Positions 18,206 to 26,368 of a DNA stretch of 64,000 bases are shown here, piece by piece. Below the pieces are notes generated by a model. The model did no database searches and was not told where the DNA came from. It saw nothing but the letters and a program-made list of their open reading frames with translations. The stretch lies in NCBI RefSeq assembly GCF_000718015.1, contig NZ_JODY01000025.1, positions 1 to 64,000 of the forward strand. The letters are read 5' to 3'. This DNA is from Streptomyces catenulae (GTDB taxonomy: Bacteria > Actinomycetota > Actinomycetes > Streptomycetales > Streptomycetaceae). A program made the position numbers and the translations under genes. Positions within the stretch are counted from its first letter, which is position 1. Every line of letters starts with the position of its first letter.

Positions 18206-20424
18206 ACGGCGCTCCTCTGCGCGGTCGTACCGGGATCGGTGGGCGTCCGCCCGTGGCGCCAGGACTCCAGCGCATGGCGGACGAGGGCGTGCACGGGCAA
18301 CGGATCCGGAAACTGGTCGATGTCCACGAAGAGCCGGAACACCCCACGGGTCATCCGCTGCGCCAAGGCGGTGAGCAACACACCGGTCGGCTCCGGCTCG
18401 TCGTCCCAGGAGGCGGAGCGACACCACGCCACCAGCATGTTCCGGGCATGCTCGAAGAGGGCGTCGTCGTCGAGGGCGCGGTGGGTGAGGGCGATGGTGA
18501 ACTCGGCGAACTCACCGTTCGACACCAACTGCTCACCGAGCCACCGGTGTCCTCCGGGGAACAGCCACGGGAAGAGCCCCTGTACGAAATCCCCGTCGTC
18601 GTAGGCGCTGTCCCATTCGACGAGGTGCCGCATCACCAACGTCTGGTTGCCCGAGGAGAAGAGTTCGACGACCGCCCGACGGACATCGGTCTCCGCCGTG
18701 TCGGCGTCCGGCTCGGCTCTCCGCCTCCTCGACGCGTCGCGCACGGCGCGCAGCGTCTGAAGGGCGAATTCGGGGCGCGACAAACCGAACTCGGTACCGC
18801 AGGTCCGGGCCACCGTGGAGCGGAGCAGCGGTGTGCTGCTCCGGCTCCAGGCGCGGAGCCGGTACTTGATCTCTCCGTCCAGCATCGGATCCTGCGCCGC
18901 CATGCCGAGTGCCGCGGCGGCGATGGAACGGCTCGAGGCCCGATCGGAGGCGGCGAGTCCGTGGATGTGGTCCAGTGCGCGGCGGCCACCGCCCCAGCCG
19001 ACCGCCAAGCCCATGACGCGGCCTACGGAACGGGTCAACTCGTGCTCCCCGCCCACACCGTCCATCCAGTCCGTCAGCAGCGCGGGTAGCTGGCTGTACT
19101 GCCGCCAGACGTGTTTGAGGACTTCCTCGGCCTGCCGGTGACGGGTGAAGCGCACCGGCTCCACGGAGTAGCGGTATCCGGTGCCCGTCCGGATCTCCCG
19201 CTGCGCGGACTCCGCGCGCACCTTCCGCATGAGTTCGTCGAGCGAGCGGCGGAAGACGAACTTCGGGTTGGGGCCCGTCGGGGGCGGCACGGCACAGCCG
19301 GTGGACTCCTCCCGGCCCCCGTCCCGCAGAACCGGGTCCAACCGGCCCTCCGCCAGTTCCAGCAGCCGCTCGGCCTGCTCGCGGACGATGCGGTGGTCCA
19401 AGCCCTCAAATACGCAGAGGGCGAGGAGGAAGGCGAGCGCGTCGGGGTCCTCACGGGCTTTCTTGACCAGTTCAGGGGCCTCGTCGCAGGCCCGGTAGCT
19501 CAGACGGCTGCGGAGATCGGTGGCACCGGGGACGCTCGGCCCCTCCCCCGACTCGACCACCGTCTCCACGAGTTCCGCGACCTCCGAAGGAACCAGCGGA
19601 TTCGCCAGCAACTCGTCCAGCACCCCCGTCTCCAGGGAGGCGAGCAAGCGGGAGCGCGCGGCCGGTTCCGGTACCGCCGCCGCGAAGCGGGCGTCGAAGA
19701 CGGCGCGGGGCGGGGGCGGTGCGCACAGCCTCGGTGTGAGGTCGAGGTCGCGCATCAACCCACGGACCAACTCGGGCTCATCCGGCAGGACCACGACCAT
19801 CCGCGCCCGCGCCTCCTCCAGCATCCGCTTCAGCGCGCCCACCGTGCCGCGGCCGAGCGGTTGCTGACCGATCAGGCCGTCCACCAGATAGCCGCGTGCC
19901 GCGTCCTTCTTCCCCGGACGCCAGGCCGCGAGGTTCACATCGCGGTCCACAGCGCGCAGTTCCCTCGAATCGCTGTGCCGCAGCAGGAGGTTGATGGCCA
20001 CGGTGCGGCGCCCGACCCCGGCCTCGCCCGTGAGGAACAGCAGCCCCGAGTCCAGTTCCCGTAGCGCGTCCTCGAACCACTCGGGCTCCGCGAAGCCCCA
20101 TTCGGCCGCGTCGATCTCCGCCGAGGAGACCGGCCCCTCGTGGGACTCCACCAGCCGCTCACCGTGCGACGGGCCGCCGATCCGGTTCTCGGCGTGCTGG
20201 CCGCCGTGCACCGTACCGTTGTTGATGTTGGCCTGCGGCGCGAGGACGAAGGAGTGGAACACCCCGCCACTCGGCGGCCACCCGGTCTCCGGCGCGCCCG
20301 GGCCGTACGGATCGATCGGACCGGCCGAAGCCGCACCTGTGGCTTCGCCCGTGTGTGCCTCCGTCCCGCCGACGCCACCGGGGCGGTCGGCTCCGCCGCC
20401 CTCCTCCGGCGCCGCCCCCATCAC
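18202..20424 (-). CDS. STAND/AAA-like NTPase with altered P-loop and GTVHGGQ motif
   Basis: A 740-residue protein. A disordered N-terminus carries the motif NINNGTVHGGQ (residues 66-76), then an NTPase core: P-loop-like GEAGVGRRT (133-141), in which the usual GK(S/T) is replaced by G-R-R-T, and a Walker B-like MVVVLPDE (209-216). The rest is helical, with repeats typical of the sensor arms of STAND-like ATPases (for example AEEVLKHVWRQYSQLPALLTDW). The start is GTG at 20424, overlapping the cyclase-like stop (GTGA). Context suggests a switch or scaffold between cyclase and effector. Nucleotide hydrolysis may be lost or use Arg instead of Lys. Confidence 0.78.
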   Translation of the reverse strand: MMGAAPEEGGGADRPGGVGGTEAHTGEATGAASAGPIDPYGPGAPETGWPPSGGVFHSFVLAPQANINNGTVHGGQHAENRIGGPSHGERLVESHEGPVSSAEIDAAEWGFAEPEWFEDALRELDSGLLFLTGEAGVGRRTVAINLLLRHSDSRELRAVDRDVNLAAWRPGKKDAARGYLVDGLIGQQPLGRGTVGALKRMLEEARARMVVVLPDEPELVRGLMRDLDLTPRLCAPPPPRAVFDARFAAAVPEPAARSRLLASLETGVLDELLANPLVPSEVAELVETVVESGEGPSVPGATDLRSRLSYRACDEAPELVKKAREDPDALAFLLALCVFEGLDHRIVREQAERLLELAEGRLDPVLRDGGREESTGCAVPPPTGPNPKFVFRRSLDELMRKVRAESAQREIRTGTGYRYSVEPVRFTRHRQAEEVLKHVWRQYSQLPALLTDWMDGVGGEHELTRSVGRVMGLAVGWGGGRRALDHIHGLAASDRASSRSIAAAALGMAAQDPMLDGEIKYRLRAWSRSSTPLLRSTVARTCGTEFGLSRPEFALQTLRAVRDASRRRRAEPDADTAETDVRRAVVELFSSGNQTLVMRHLVEWDSAYDDGDFVQGLFPWLFPGGHRWLGEQLVSNGEFAEFTIALTHRALDDDALFEHARNMLVAWCRSASWDDEPEPTGVLLTALAQRMTRGVFRLFVDIDQFPDPLPVHALVRHALESWRHGRTPTDPGTTAQRSAV

Positions 20425-21584
20425 TCCCCCCCACGCTTGTCACCATGGACGACATCCCCCATCGCCCCGTGGACCGTCCCCGCTTTGCGGCCCGCCACGT
20501 AGTCACCCGCGATGTGGTTCCCGGCCACCTTGTCGCCGCGGACGTGGTCGCCCTCGGTGTAGTCGCCCGCCGCTTCGACGTTGCGGACGTTCTGGCCGCC
20601 GTGCACCGTCCCCAGGTTGAGGTTGCCGCGCTCGGCGGCGTACGTCACCGAGCTTCCGGTGCCCGCGTCCGCACGGTCCGCGCGGGGCCCGGGACGGTCC
20701 GCCCCCGGGGCGGCATCCCGGCCCGCGCCCGGGGCGGCGCTCCGGTCGGCCCGGGCGGCGTTCCGGGCGCCGTGTCCGTCCGGATCCCGCCGTGCCCCGG
20801 TGACCTCCTCGCCGAGGATGCGGGGGTCGTAGAGGTTCCCGGACGGCGCGGGGACGTACAGCCAGGCGCGCTGGGCGAACGGCTTGCCCTCGACGGTCGC
20901 CGGGACCTCCAGGAAGTGGTCGAGGTGGCGCCCCGTGTAGCCACCGGCCACCGCGTCCTGGTAGCAGCGGTCGGAGAGGATCGCCGCGACCTGGGTGACG
21001 TTCTCGCTGGACGCGGCGAGCATCGCCTTGACGGGCACGGAGTCCAGCAGCCGGTGGGTGTCGTTGCGCGGGGTGCCGTTGCCGTCGAACTCCGCACCGT
21101 CGTCGGGCAGCGGCCCGATGTGCAGGCTCACCCGCAGCCGGATGCGGACCGCGCCCGTGGAGTGGACGTTGAACTCCGCCAGGACCTCCTGGAGCGTGTT
21201 CAGCCAGGGGTGGATGAGGAACGGCATCCGCGCCGGGTCGAACCCGAAGACGTAGCCGTCGCCCGTGGGCGCCGGGAACCGCCGCTCCCGCCACACCTCG
21301 GCGAGCCCGGCGCGTTCGAACGACACCTCCAGCAGCTGCGGCACGGTCTGGCTGATCACCCCGTGCTGCACCGCCGGATACCCGGTGAAGTCCTTGGCGT
21401 CGACGGCCACCACACCCCGGTACGGCGGCAGCGCACGGCTGTACGCGTGCGGGGTGACGCCGTACGCGGCGAAGTCCCGTACGGGGAGGCCGCCGGGGCT
21501 CGCGGCTCCGTCCGGGGCGGGTTCCTGGTTCCGCGGGGTGCGGTCGTCCGGGCTCTGCGGTGCGGGGTGCTGGGGCGCGGTCAT
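20421..21584 (-). CDS. Class III nucleotide cyclase-like protein (PycC-like) with repeat tail
   Basis: A 387-residue protein heading the operon. Residues about 54-245 look like a class III cyclase of the PycC type: VAVDAKDFTGY (D62 and D65), TGDGYVFGFDP (D109), RIRLRVSLHIGPL (148-159), and RNDTHRLLDSVPVKAML with N174, followed by AAILSDRCYQDAV. Asp in the first strand and Asp109 are the expected metal ligands. After an Arg/Ala/Gly linker, residues 321-384 form NLNLGTVHGGQ and a run of G-D/N-x-(V/I/Y)-x-G repeats that could fold as a small beta-solenoid. PycC enzymes make cCMP or cUMP on phage infection; the product here is unknown. The ribosome binding site is GAGGAG. Confidence 0.78.
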   Translation of the reverse strand: MTAPQHPAPQSPDDRTPRNQEPAPDGAASPGGLPVRDFAAYGVTPHAYSRALPPYRGVVAVDAKDFTGYPAVQHGVISQTVPQLLEVSFERAGLAEVWRERRFPAPTGDGYVFGFDPARMPFLIHPWLNTLQEVLAEFNVHSTGAVRIRLRVSLHIGPLPDDGAEFDGNGTPRNDTHRLLDSVPVKAMLAASSENVTQVAAILSDRCYQDAVAGGYTGRHLDHFLEVPATVEGKPFAQRAWLYVPAPSGNLYDPRILGEEVTGARRDPDGHGARNAARADRSAAPGAGRDAAPGADRPGPRADRADAGTGSSVTYAAERGNLNLGTVHGGQNVRNVEAAGDYTEGDHVRGDKVAGNHIAGDYVAGRKAGTVHGAMGDVVHGDKRGGE

Positions 21585-21730
21585 GGCTCTCCTCGGCTCT
21601 GCTCGCCTGCGGGTCGGCGCGGACCGCGCCGGTCCCGGCGGCGTCCGCGTGCCCCGAGCCTTCCGGGAGAGCGCGCGGGGCTCCGCGCCCCGAGTGCAGA
21701 GCGGACGTGAGCTGCGCCACAGCGAGCCGC

Positions 21731-21795
21731 CCCGCGGACCGGATCGGACCGAACTGGATCAGATCGGATCGGTCCGGTCCGGATCGGTCCGGCCC
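21731..21795. repeat. GATCGG/CCGGTCC repeat cluster upstream of the cyclase-like operon
   Basis: A dense run of GGATCGG, GGATCAG and CGGTCCGG words on both strands in the 235 bp between the ATP-grasp gene and the operon start. Overlapping inverted repeats allow several hairpins. It may act as terminator for the upstream ligase or as operator/attenuator for the operon. Confidence 0.4.
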
Positions 21796-21819
21796 CTACG
21801 GCAGCCCCCACCGCACCCC

Positions 21820-22608
21820 CTACTCGCCCCTCCGCCCCACCAGCCCCACCAGCGCCTCCGGGGCGCCCTGTTGGCCGCGGACTCCGGGGAAGGCGTTGAT
21901 GTCGACGATGACCGGGGAGCCGTCGCCCGTGTCCAGGAGGTCTACGCCGTAGATGTCGAGGGCGAAGAGGTCGCCGATGCGGTGGACCAACTCCGGCCAG
22001 CGAGGCGGTAGTTGGTGCAGCGGGACGGTGGTGGGGGCGCTGCGGCCGTCGGGGGACAGTTCGGAGCGGCGGACGGCGGCGAAGAGTTGGCCGCCGATCG
22101 CCCACAGTTTGTGGTCCCAGCCGGGGTTCGGGGTGAACTCCTGGACGACGACGGGCTCGTCGGGCCATGCCGCGGCGAGGCGTCGCAGGTCGGCGGCGGT
22201 GTCGGCGCGGGCGACGAGGTCGCCGCGGCGGCTGCGGCGGCTCTTGACGACCAGCGGGGCGGGCGGCTCCCCGGCTGCCGCCAGCGGTCCGAGCCGGTCC
22301 AGCGTCCGGGTCGCCGCGAACGGCAGCCCCGCCGCCCGCGCCCGCTCCGCCATCTCCGTACGGTCCTGGCACCGCGCGGTCGCCGCGGCGGAGTTGATCA
22401 CCACCGCGCCGCGCTCCTCCAGCCGCGCGGCGAGCGCCAACGCGCGCGGCGTGTGCGCCTTGAGGAGGTAGACATCGGCGAGGGGGACCTCGGACCCCGG
22501 TGCCGCGTCCGGGTCGTACGCCACCACCGTGCCCCGCTCGGCCCACAGCGCCGAGGCTGCCGCCAGCAGCGGATGACCGGGCTTGTCCGTCAGCAGACAG
22601 ACCCTCAT
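21820..22608 (-). CDS. ATP-grasp ligase, RimK-like
   Basis: A 262-residue enzyme. ATP-grasp features: an N-terminal Rossmann-like start (MRVCLLTDKPGHPLLAAASA), a lysine-containing strand PLVVKSRRSRRGDLV, the clamp PVVVQEFTP, and metal-binding DIYGVDLLD with PVIVDINAFPGV near the C-terminus. It is shorter than RimK/GshB-type ligases (about 300). These join a carboxylate to an amine through an acyl phosphate. Substrates are unknown, and neither neighbour explains it. The start MRVCLL at 22608 was chosen because the fold begins there. Confidence 0.75.
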   Translation of the reverse strand: MRVCLLTDKPGHPLLAAASALWAERGTVVAYDPDAAPGSEVPLADVYLLKAHTPRALALAARLEERGAVVINSAAATARCQDRTEMAERARAAGLPFAATRTLDRLGPLAAAGEPPAPLVVKSRRSRRGDLVARADTAADLRRLAAAWPDEPVVVQEFTPNPGWDHKLWAIGGQLFAAVRRSELSPDGRSAPTTVPLHQLPPRWPELVHRIGDLFALDIYGVDLLDTGDGSPVIVDINAFPGVRGQQGAPEALVGLVGRRGE

Positions 22609-22692
22609 CGCACCCCTCCCGTGTCCCATCCCGAACCCGCCCCGCCCTCGTCCCGAGCCTGTACGACCCCGTATCGGACCCGTACCGAACCT

Positions 22693-22759
22693 GTACCCGG
22701 CGTCGCCCCGATCCCGTACCGGCGTCGCCCCGGTCCCGTACCGGCGTCGCCCCGGTCCC
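22693..22759. repeat. Three tandem 22-nt repeats
   Basis: Two exact copies (22716-22737, 22738-22759) of GTACCGGCGTCGCCCCGGTC plus CC, and one imperfect copy at 22693-22715, preceded by more decayed GTACCGAACC-like units. They lie in the 343-bp gap between the ATP-grasp gene (minus) and the Lrp regulator (plus). There are no spacers, so this is not a CRISPR array. The rest of the gap holds only CAGGAG, the ribosome binding site for the Lrp gene. Confidence 0.7.
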
Positions 22760-22951
22760 GTCCCGCCGCCCCCGGCCACGGCACCGCGCACCGGGCACGC
22801 ACCGCGCACACGCCCCCGTACCGCACGGCCCGCGCGCCCCTCCGCACGCTCCGGGCGCCACTTCCACGACGACCGGCGCCGCCCGGCAGTTCCCCGCCCG
22901 TCGGTCGTCGCCCCTGGATACCGTGCCCCCACCCACCCGTCAGGAGCCCCC

Positions 22952-23542
22952 ATGACCAGCAAGACCGGCAGGAACGGCGCGTCCCACGGCCCGGCCACCG
23001 GCGCCCGGAAGTCGGGCGCGACGTCCGGCGCCCCCCGCCCCGCCTCGTTCGACGAACTCGACCGGAAGATCGTCGCGGCGCTCATCGACAACGCCCGGGC
23101 CAGCTTCGCGGAGATCGGTACGGCCATCGGGCTCTCCGCCACCGCGGTGAAGCGGCGGGTCGACCGGCTCCGCGACGCCGAGGTGATCACCGGGTTCACC
23201 GCGACCGTGCGGCCCTCGGCGCTGGGGTGGCGGACCGAGGCGTACGTCGAGGTCTACTGCGACAGCGCGGCGCCGCCCCGGCGGCTGGCCGAGGTGGTGC
23301 GCAACCATCCGGAGATCGCCGCCGCGATGACCGTCACCGGCGCCGCCGACGCGCTGCTGCACGTGCGGGCCACCGATGTCGCGCACTTCGAGGAGGTGCT
23401 GGAGCGGATCCGCGACGAACCCTTCATCCGGAAGACGATCAGCTATCTCGTGCTCTCCCATCTGCTGCCGGACTCCGCGGAGGCGGGCGCCCGGCGGGCG
23501 GCGCCCGACGACCCACCGGCCGACGCAACGATCCTGCCCTGA
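22952..23542 (+). CDS. Lrp/AsnC-family regulator
   Basis: A 196-residue regulator. After a 30-residue Gly/Ser/Ala tail comes the AsnC-type helix-turn-helix (FDELDRKIVAALIDNARASF, then GLSATAVKRRVDRLRD), followed by the ligand-binding RAM domain (about 85-175, TEAYVEVYCDSAAPPRRLAE). It precedes ddaH and rocD on the same strand with a 155-bp gap, so it probably regulates arginine/ornithine breakdown in response to an amino acid. CAGGAG stands 8 nt before the ATG. Confidence 0.92.
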   Translation: MTSKTGRNGASHGPATGARKSGATSGAPRPASFDELDRKIVAALIDNARASFAEIGTAIGLSATAVKRRVDRLRDAEVITGFTATVRPSALGWRTEAYVEVYCDSAAPPRRLAEVVRNHPEIAAAMTVTGAADALLHVRATDVAHFEEVLERIRDEPFIRKTISYLVLSHLLPDSAEAGARRAAPDDPPADATILP

Positions 23543-23697
23543 GCGGCCTGATCACGCAGCGATGCTGCGTCCTCGCGCAGCATGTTCGCCTTGTCCCGCG
23601 CGTCGGGCGCTCCCTACCGTGGAGAGGTATCCGGCAGTCCCGCGGTCGCCCGCCGCGGGCCGACCGGTCGTGCCCCGTAAGAAGCGGAGGTTCTGCC

Positions 23698-24636
23698 GTG
23701 CCGATGAGTCCTGCGCCCGCCCCGAAGAGCCACGAGCCCGCACCGCCCACCGCGCCCACCGCCGGGACGGCCGTGGCGACGCCCCCCACCGCCGCCGACG
23801 CCCTGCGCGCCACCGTCGACGCGCTCCCCGCACCCCGCCGCACCGCCCGGCAGCGCCGCTTCCTGATGTGCCCGCCGGAGCACTTCGACGTCCGCTACGC
23901 CATCAACCCCTGGATGAGCGGCGACGCGCCCGTCGACACCGCGCGCGCCGCCCGGCAGTGGGAGACGCTGGCCGCCGCCTACCGGGCGCACGGCCACACC
24001 GTCGACACGATCACCCCCGAACCGGACCTGCCCGACATGGTCTTCGCCGCCAACGCGGCGCTCTGTCTGCACGGCAAGGTCTTCGGTTCGTCCTTCCACG
24101 CCCCGGAGCGCCGCCCGGAGTCCGCCGCGTACGAGAAGTGGTTCGCGGCGGACGGGCAGCCGGTGCGCCGCCCGGAGTCGTCGTGCGAGGGCGAGGGCGA
24201 TCTGGTGCCGGTCGGCGGGCTGATCCTGGCCGGTACGGGCTTTCGCACCAGCCGGGCGGCGCACGCCGAGATCCAGGAGTTCTTCGGCGTCCCCACGGTC
24301 GCCCTGCACTTGACCGACCCGTACTTCTACCACCTCGACACCGCGCTGTTCGCCCTCGACGACGAGAACGTCGCCTACCTTCCGGAGGCGTTCTCGGCGG
24401 GCAGTCGGCAGGTGCTGGAGCGGCTGTTCCCGCGGGCGGTGCGCGCCACCCGCGACGACGCGATGGCGTTCGGCCTCAACTCCGTCTCCGACGGCCGTCA
24501 TGTCTTCGTCGCCCCGCAGGCCACCGGGCTCGTCGACCGGCTGGCCCAGGAGGGCTATGTCCCCGTCCCCGTCGACCTGTCGGAGTTCCACAAGGCCGGC
24601 GGCGGCATCAAGTGCTGCACCCAGGAGATCCGCTGA
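23698..24636 (+). CDS. ddaH: Dimethylarginine dimethylaminohydrolase
   Basis: A 312-residue amidinotransferase-superfamily enzyme that hydrolyses N-methylated arginines, or arginine-like guanidines, to citrulline plus an amine. Visible: MCPPEHFDVRYAINPWM at the N-terminus of the fold, the acidic PDLPDMVFAANAAL, the catalytic His in YHLDTALFAL, and the catalytic Cys in GGGIKCCTQEIR at the C-terminus. The start is GTG at 23698 with GCGGAGG 8 nt upstream; ATG at 23704 is an alternative. Its stop shares one base with the rocD start, indicating coupled translation. Confidence 0.93.
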   Translation: MPMSPAPAPKSHEPAPPTAPTAGTAVATPPTAADALRATVDALPAPRRTARQRRFLMCPPEHFDVRYAINPWMSGDAPVDTARAARQWETLAAAYRAHGHTVDTITPEPDLPDMVFAANAALCLHGKVFGSSFHAPERRPESAAYEKWFAADGQPVRRPESSCEGEGDLVPVGGLILAGTGFRTSRAAHAEIQEFFGVPTVALHLTDPYFYHLDTALFALDDENVAYLPEAFSAGSRQVLERLFPRAVRATRDDAMAFGLNSVSDGRHVFVAPQATGLVDRLAQEGYVPVPVDLSEFHKAGGGIKCCTQEIR

Positions 24637-25874
24637 TGACCGCTCCCGCACAGACCGGCCCCGCCGCCGGTGCCGCCCCCTCGTCCGCGTCCGTCATCGC
24701 CGCCGAGGCGCCCGTCCTCGCGCACAACTACCACCCGCTGCCGGTGGTCGTGGCGCGCGCCGAGGACGTCTGGGTGGAGGACGTCGAGGGCCGCCGCTAC
24801 CTCGACATGCTGGCCGGGTACTCCGCCCTCAACTTCGGCCACCGCCACCCGGCGCTGACCGCCGCCGCCCACCGCCAGCTCGACGCGCTGACGCTGACCT
24901 CGCGCGCCTTCCACCACGACAGGCTCGCCTCGTTCGCCGCCGGGCTCGCCCGCCTCACCGGTCTGGACATGGTCCTGCCGATGAACACCGGCGCCGAGGC
25001 GGTGGAGAGCGGCATCAAACTGGCCCGCAAATGGGCGTACGAGGTCAAGGGCGTCCCGGCGGATCAGGCGACGATCGTGGTGGCCGCGGACAACTTCCAC
25101 GGCCGCACCACCACGATCGTCAGCTTCTCCACCGACCCGGTCGCCCGCGACGGCTTCGGCCCGTTCACCCCGGGCTTCCGCGTCGTCCCCTACAACGACC
25201 TGGCCGCCCTGGAGGCGGCGATCGACGAGACCACCGCCGCGGTGCTGATCGAGCCGATCCAGGGCGAGGCGGGCGTCATGATCCCGGACGACGGCTATCT
25301 CACCGGCGTCCGCGAGATCACCCGGCGCCACGGCTGCCTCTTCGTCGCCGACGAGATCCAGTCCGGGCTGGGCCGCACCGGCCGCACCCTCGCCGTCGAC
25401 CACGAGGACGTCGTCCCGGACGTGCTGCTGCTGGGCAAGGCGCTCGGCGGCGGCATCGTGCCGGTCTCCGCCGTCGTCGCCCGGCGCGACGTGATGGAGG
25501 TGCTGCGCCCCGGCGAACACGGTTCGACGTTCGGCGGCAACCCGCTGGCCGCCGCCGTCGGTTCCGCCGTCGTCGATCTGCTGGCCACCGGCGAGTACCA
25601 GCGCCGCGCCGCGGAGCTGGGCGTGGTGCTGCGCGAGGGCCTGTCCGCCCTCACCGGCCGCGGCGTCGTCGCGTTCCGCTCCCGCGGCCTGTGGGCGGGC
25701 ATCGACGTGGACCCGGCCCTCGGCACCGGCCGCCACATCAGCGAACTCCTCATGGCCGAGGGCATCCTCGTCAAGGACACCCACGGCTCCACCATCCGCC
25801 TCGCCCCGCCCCTGACGATCACCCGCGAGGACCTGGAATCGGCCCTCGGCTCCCTGGCGAAGGTCCTCGGCTGA
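24636..25874 (+). CDS. rocD: Ornithine aminotransferase
   Basis: A 412-residue class III PLP aminotransferase converting ornithine plus 2-oxoglutarate to glutamate semialdehyde plus glutamate. Diagnostic segments: ALNFGHRHPAL, MNTGAEAVESGIKLARKWAYE, GRTTTIVSFS, EPIQGEAGV, VADEIQSGLGRTG, and the PLP lysine in LLLGKALGGGIVP, then GEHGSTFGGNPLA. It follows ddaH directly, and together they would feed arginine derivatives through ornithine to glutamate. A terminator hairpin follows. Confidence 0.96.
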   Translation: MTAPAQTGPAAGAAPSSASVIAAEAPVLAHNYHPLPVVVARAEDVWVEDVEGRRYLDMLAGYSALNFGHRHPALTAAAHRQLDALTLTSRAFHHDRLASFAAGLARLTGLDMVLPMNTGAEAVESGIKLARKWAYEVKGVPADQATIVVAADNFHGRTTTIVSFSTDPVARDGFGPFTPGFRVVPYNDLAALEAAIDETTAAVLIEPIQGEAGVMIPDDGYLTGVREITRRHGCLFVADEIQSGLGRTGRTLAVDHEDVVPDVLLLGKALGGGIVPVSAVVARRDVMEVLRPGEHGSTFGGNPLAAAVGSAVVDLLATGEYQRRAAELGVVLREGLSALTGRGVVAFRSRGLWAGIDVDPALGTGRHISELLMAEGILVKDTHGSTIRLAPPLTITREDLESALGSLAKVLG

Positions 25875-25895
25875 CCCCGCTTCGTACGAACGGAC

Positions 25896-25926
25896 GCGGC
25901 CCGGCGGGTGATCCCCACCGGGCCGC
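25896..25926 (+). terminator. Terminator hairpin after rocD
   Basis: GCGGCCCGG (25896-25904) pairs with CCGGGCCGC (25918-25926), with further pairing of GGG and CCC inside. It stands 22 bp after the rocD stop. Confidence 0.7.
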
Positions 25927-26061
25927 ACCTGCTGCCGGGGCCGGTCCGCCCGCGTCAAGGTCGGGTAATGCCGCCGTTCGGGGACGCTCCGGCGCGGGTG
26001 GCGGGGCGGGGTGGGGGCTAAGGTCGGCTGCAGGACCAGCAAGGCGAGGGGGAAGCCGTCG

Positions 26062-26295
26062 ATGGCGCGGGACGAGGCCGTGATCGGCTGCATCGGGGTG
26101 TTGCTCATCGGCACCCGGGGTGCGGCCGGGCCCGGTGAGGTCCAGGTGCGGGTCAGGGGCGGGTCCGAGACGTTTCTGGCCTGGTCGGCGGAGCCGCTGG
26201 TGACCGGCACGGAGGTGCTGGTGATCGCCTCGCGCGGCACCCGGCAGGTGGATGTCCTCGCCTGGTCCGACCCGTTGGACGCGCTGAACGGTTAG
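26062..26295 (+). CDS. Small NfeD/OB-fold-like protein upstream of flotillin
   Basis: A 77-residue protein MARDEAVIGCIGVLLIGTRG, then strand-rich sequence (EVQVRVRGGSETFLAWS, GTEVLVIASRGTRQVDVLAW). This resembles the C-terminal OB fold of NfeD proteins, which are commonly encoded beside SPFH/flotillin genes. The flotillin gene starts 73 bp downstream on the same strand. Ribosome binding site GAGGGGGAA. Confidence 0.75.
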   Translation: MARDEAVIGCIGVLLIGTRGAAGPGEVQVRVRGGSETFLAWSAEPLVTGTEVLVIASRGTRQVDVLAWSDPLDALNG

Positions 26296-26368
26296 GGAGC
26301 CTCCGTTCGCGTGCGCCCCGCGCCGCGGACCGGCCCCGGACCGGCGGCACCGGTTGAGGAGACGAGAG

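Noticed and set aside
22672..22759. Possible CRISPR-like repeats
   Set aside because: The repeats are directly tandem without spacers, and no cas genes are present.
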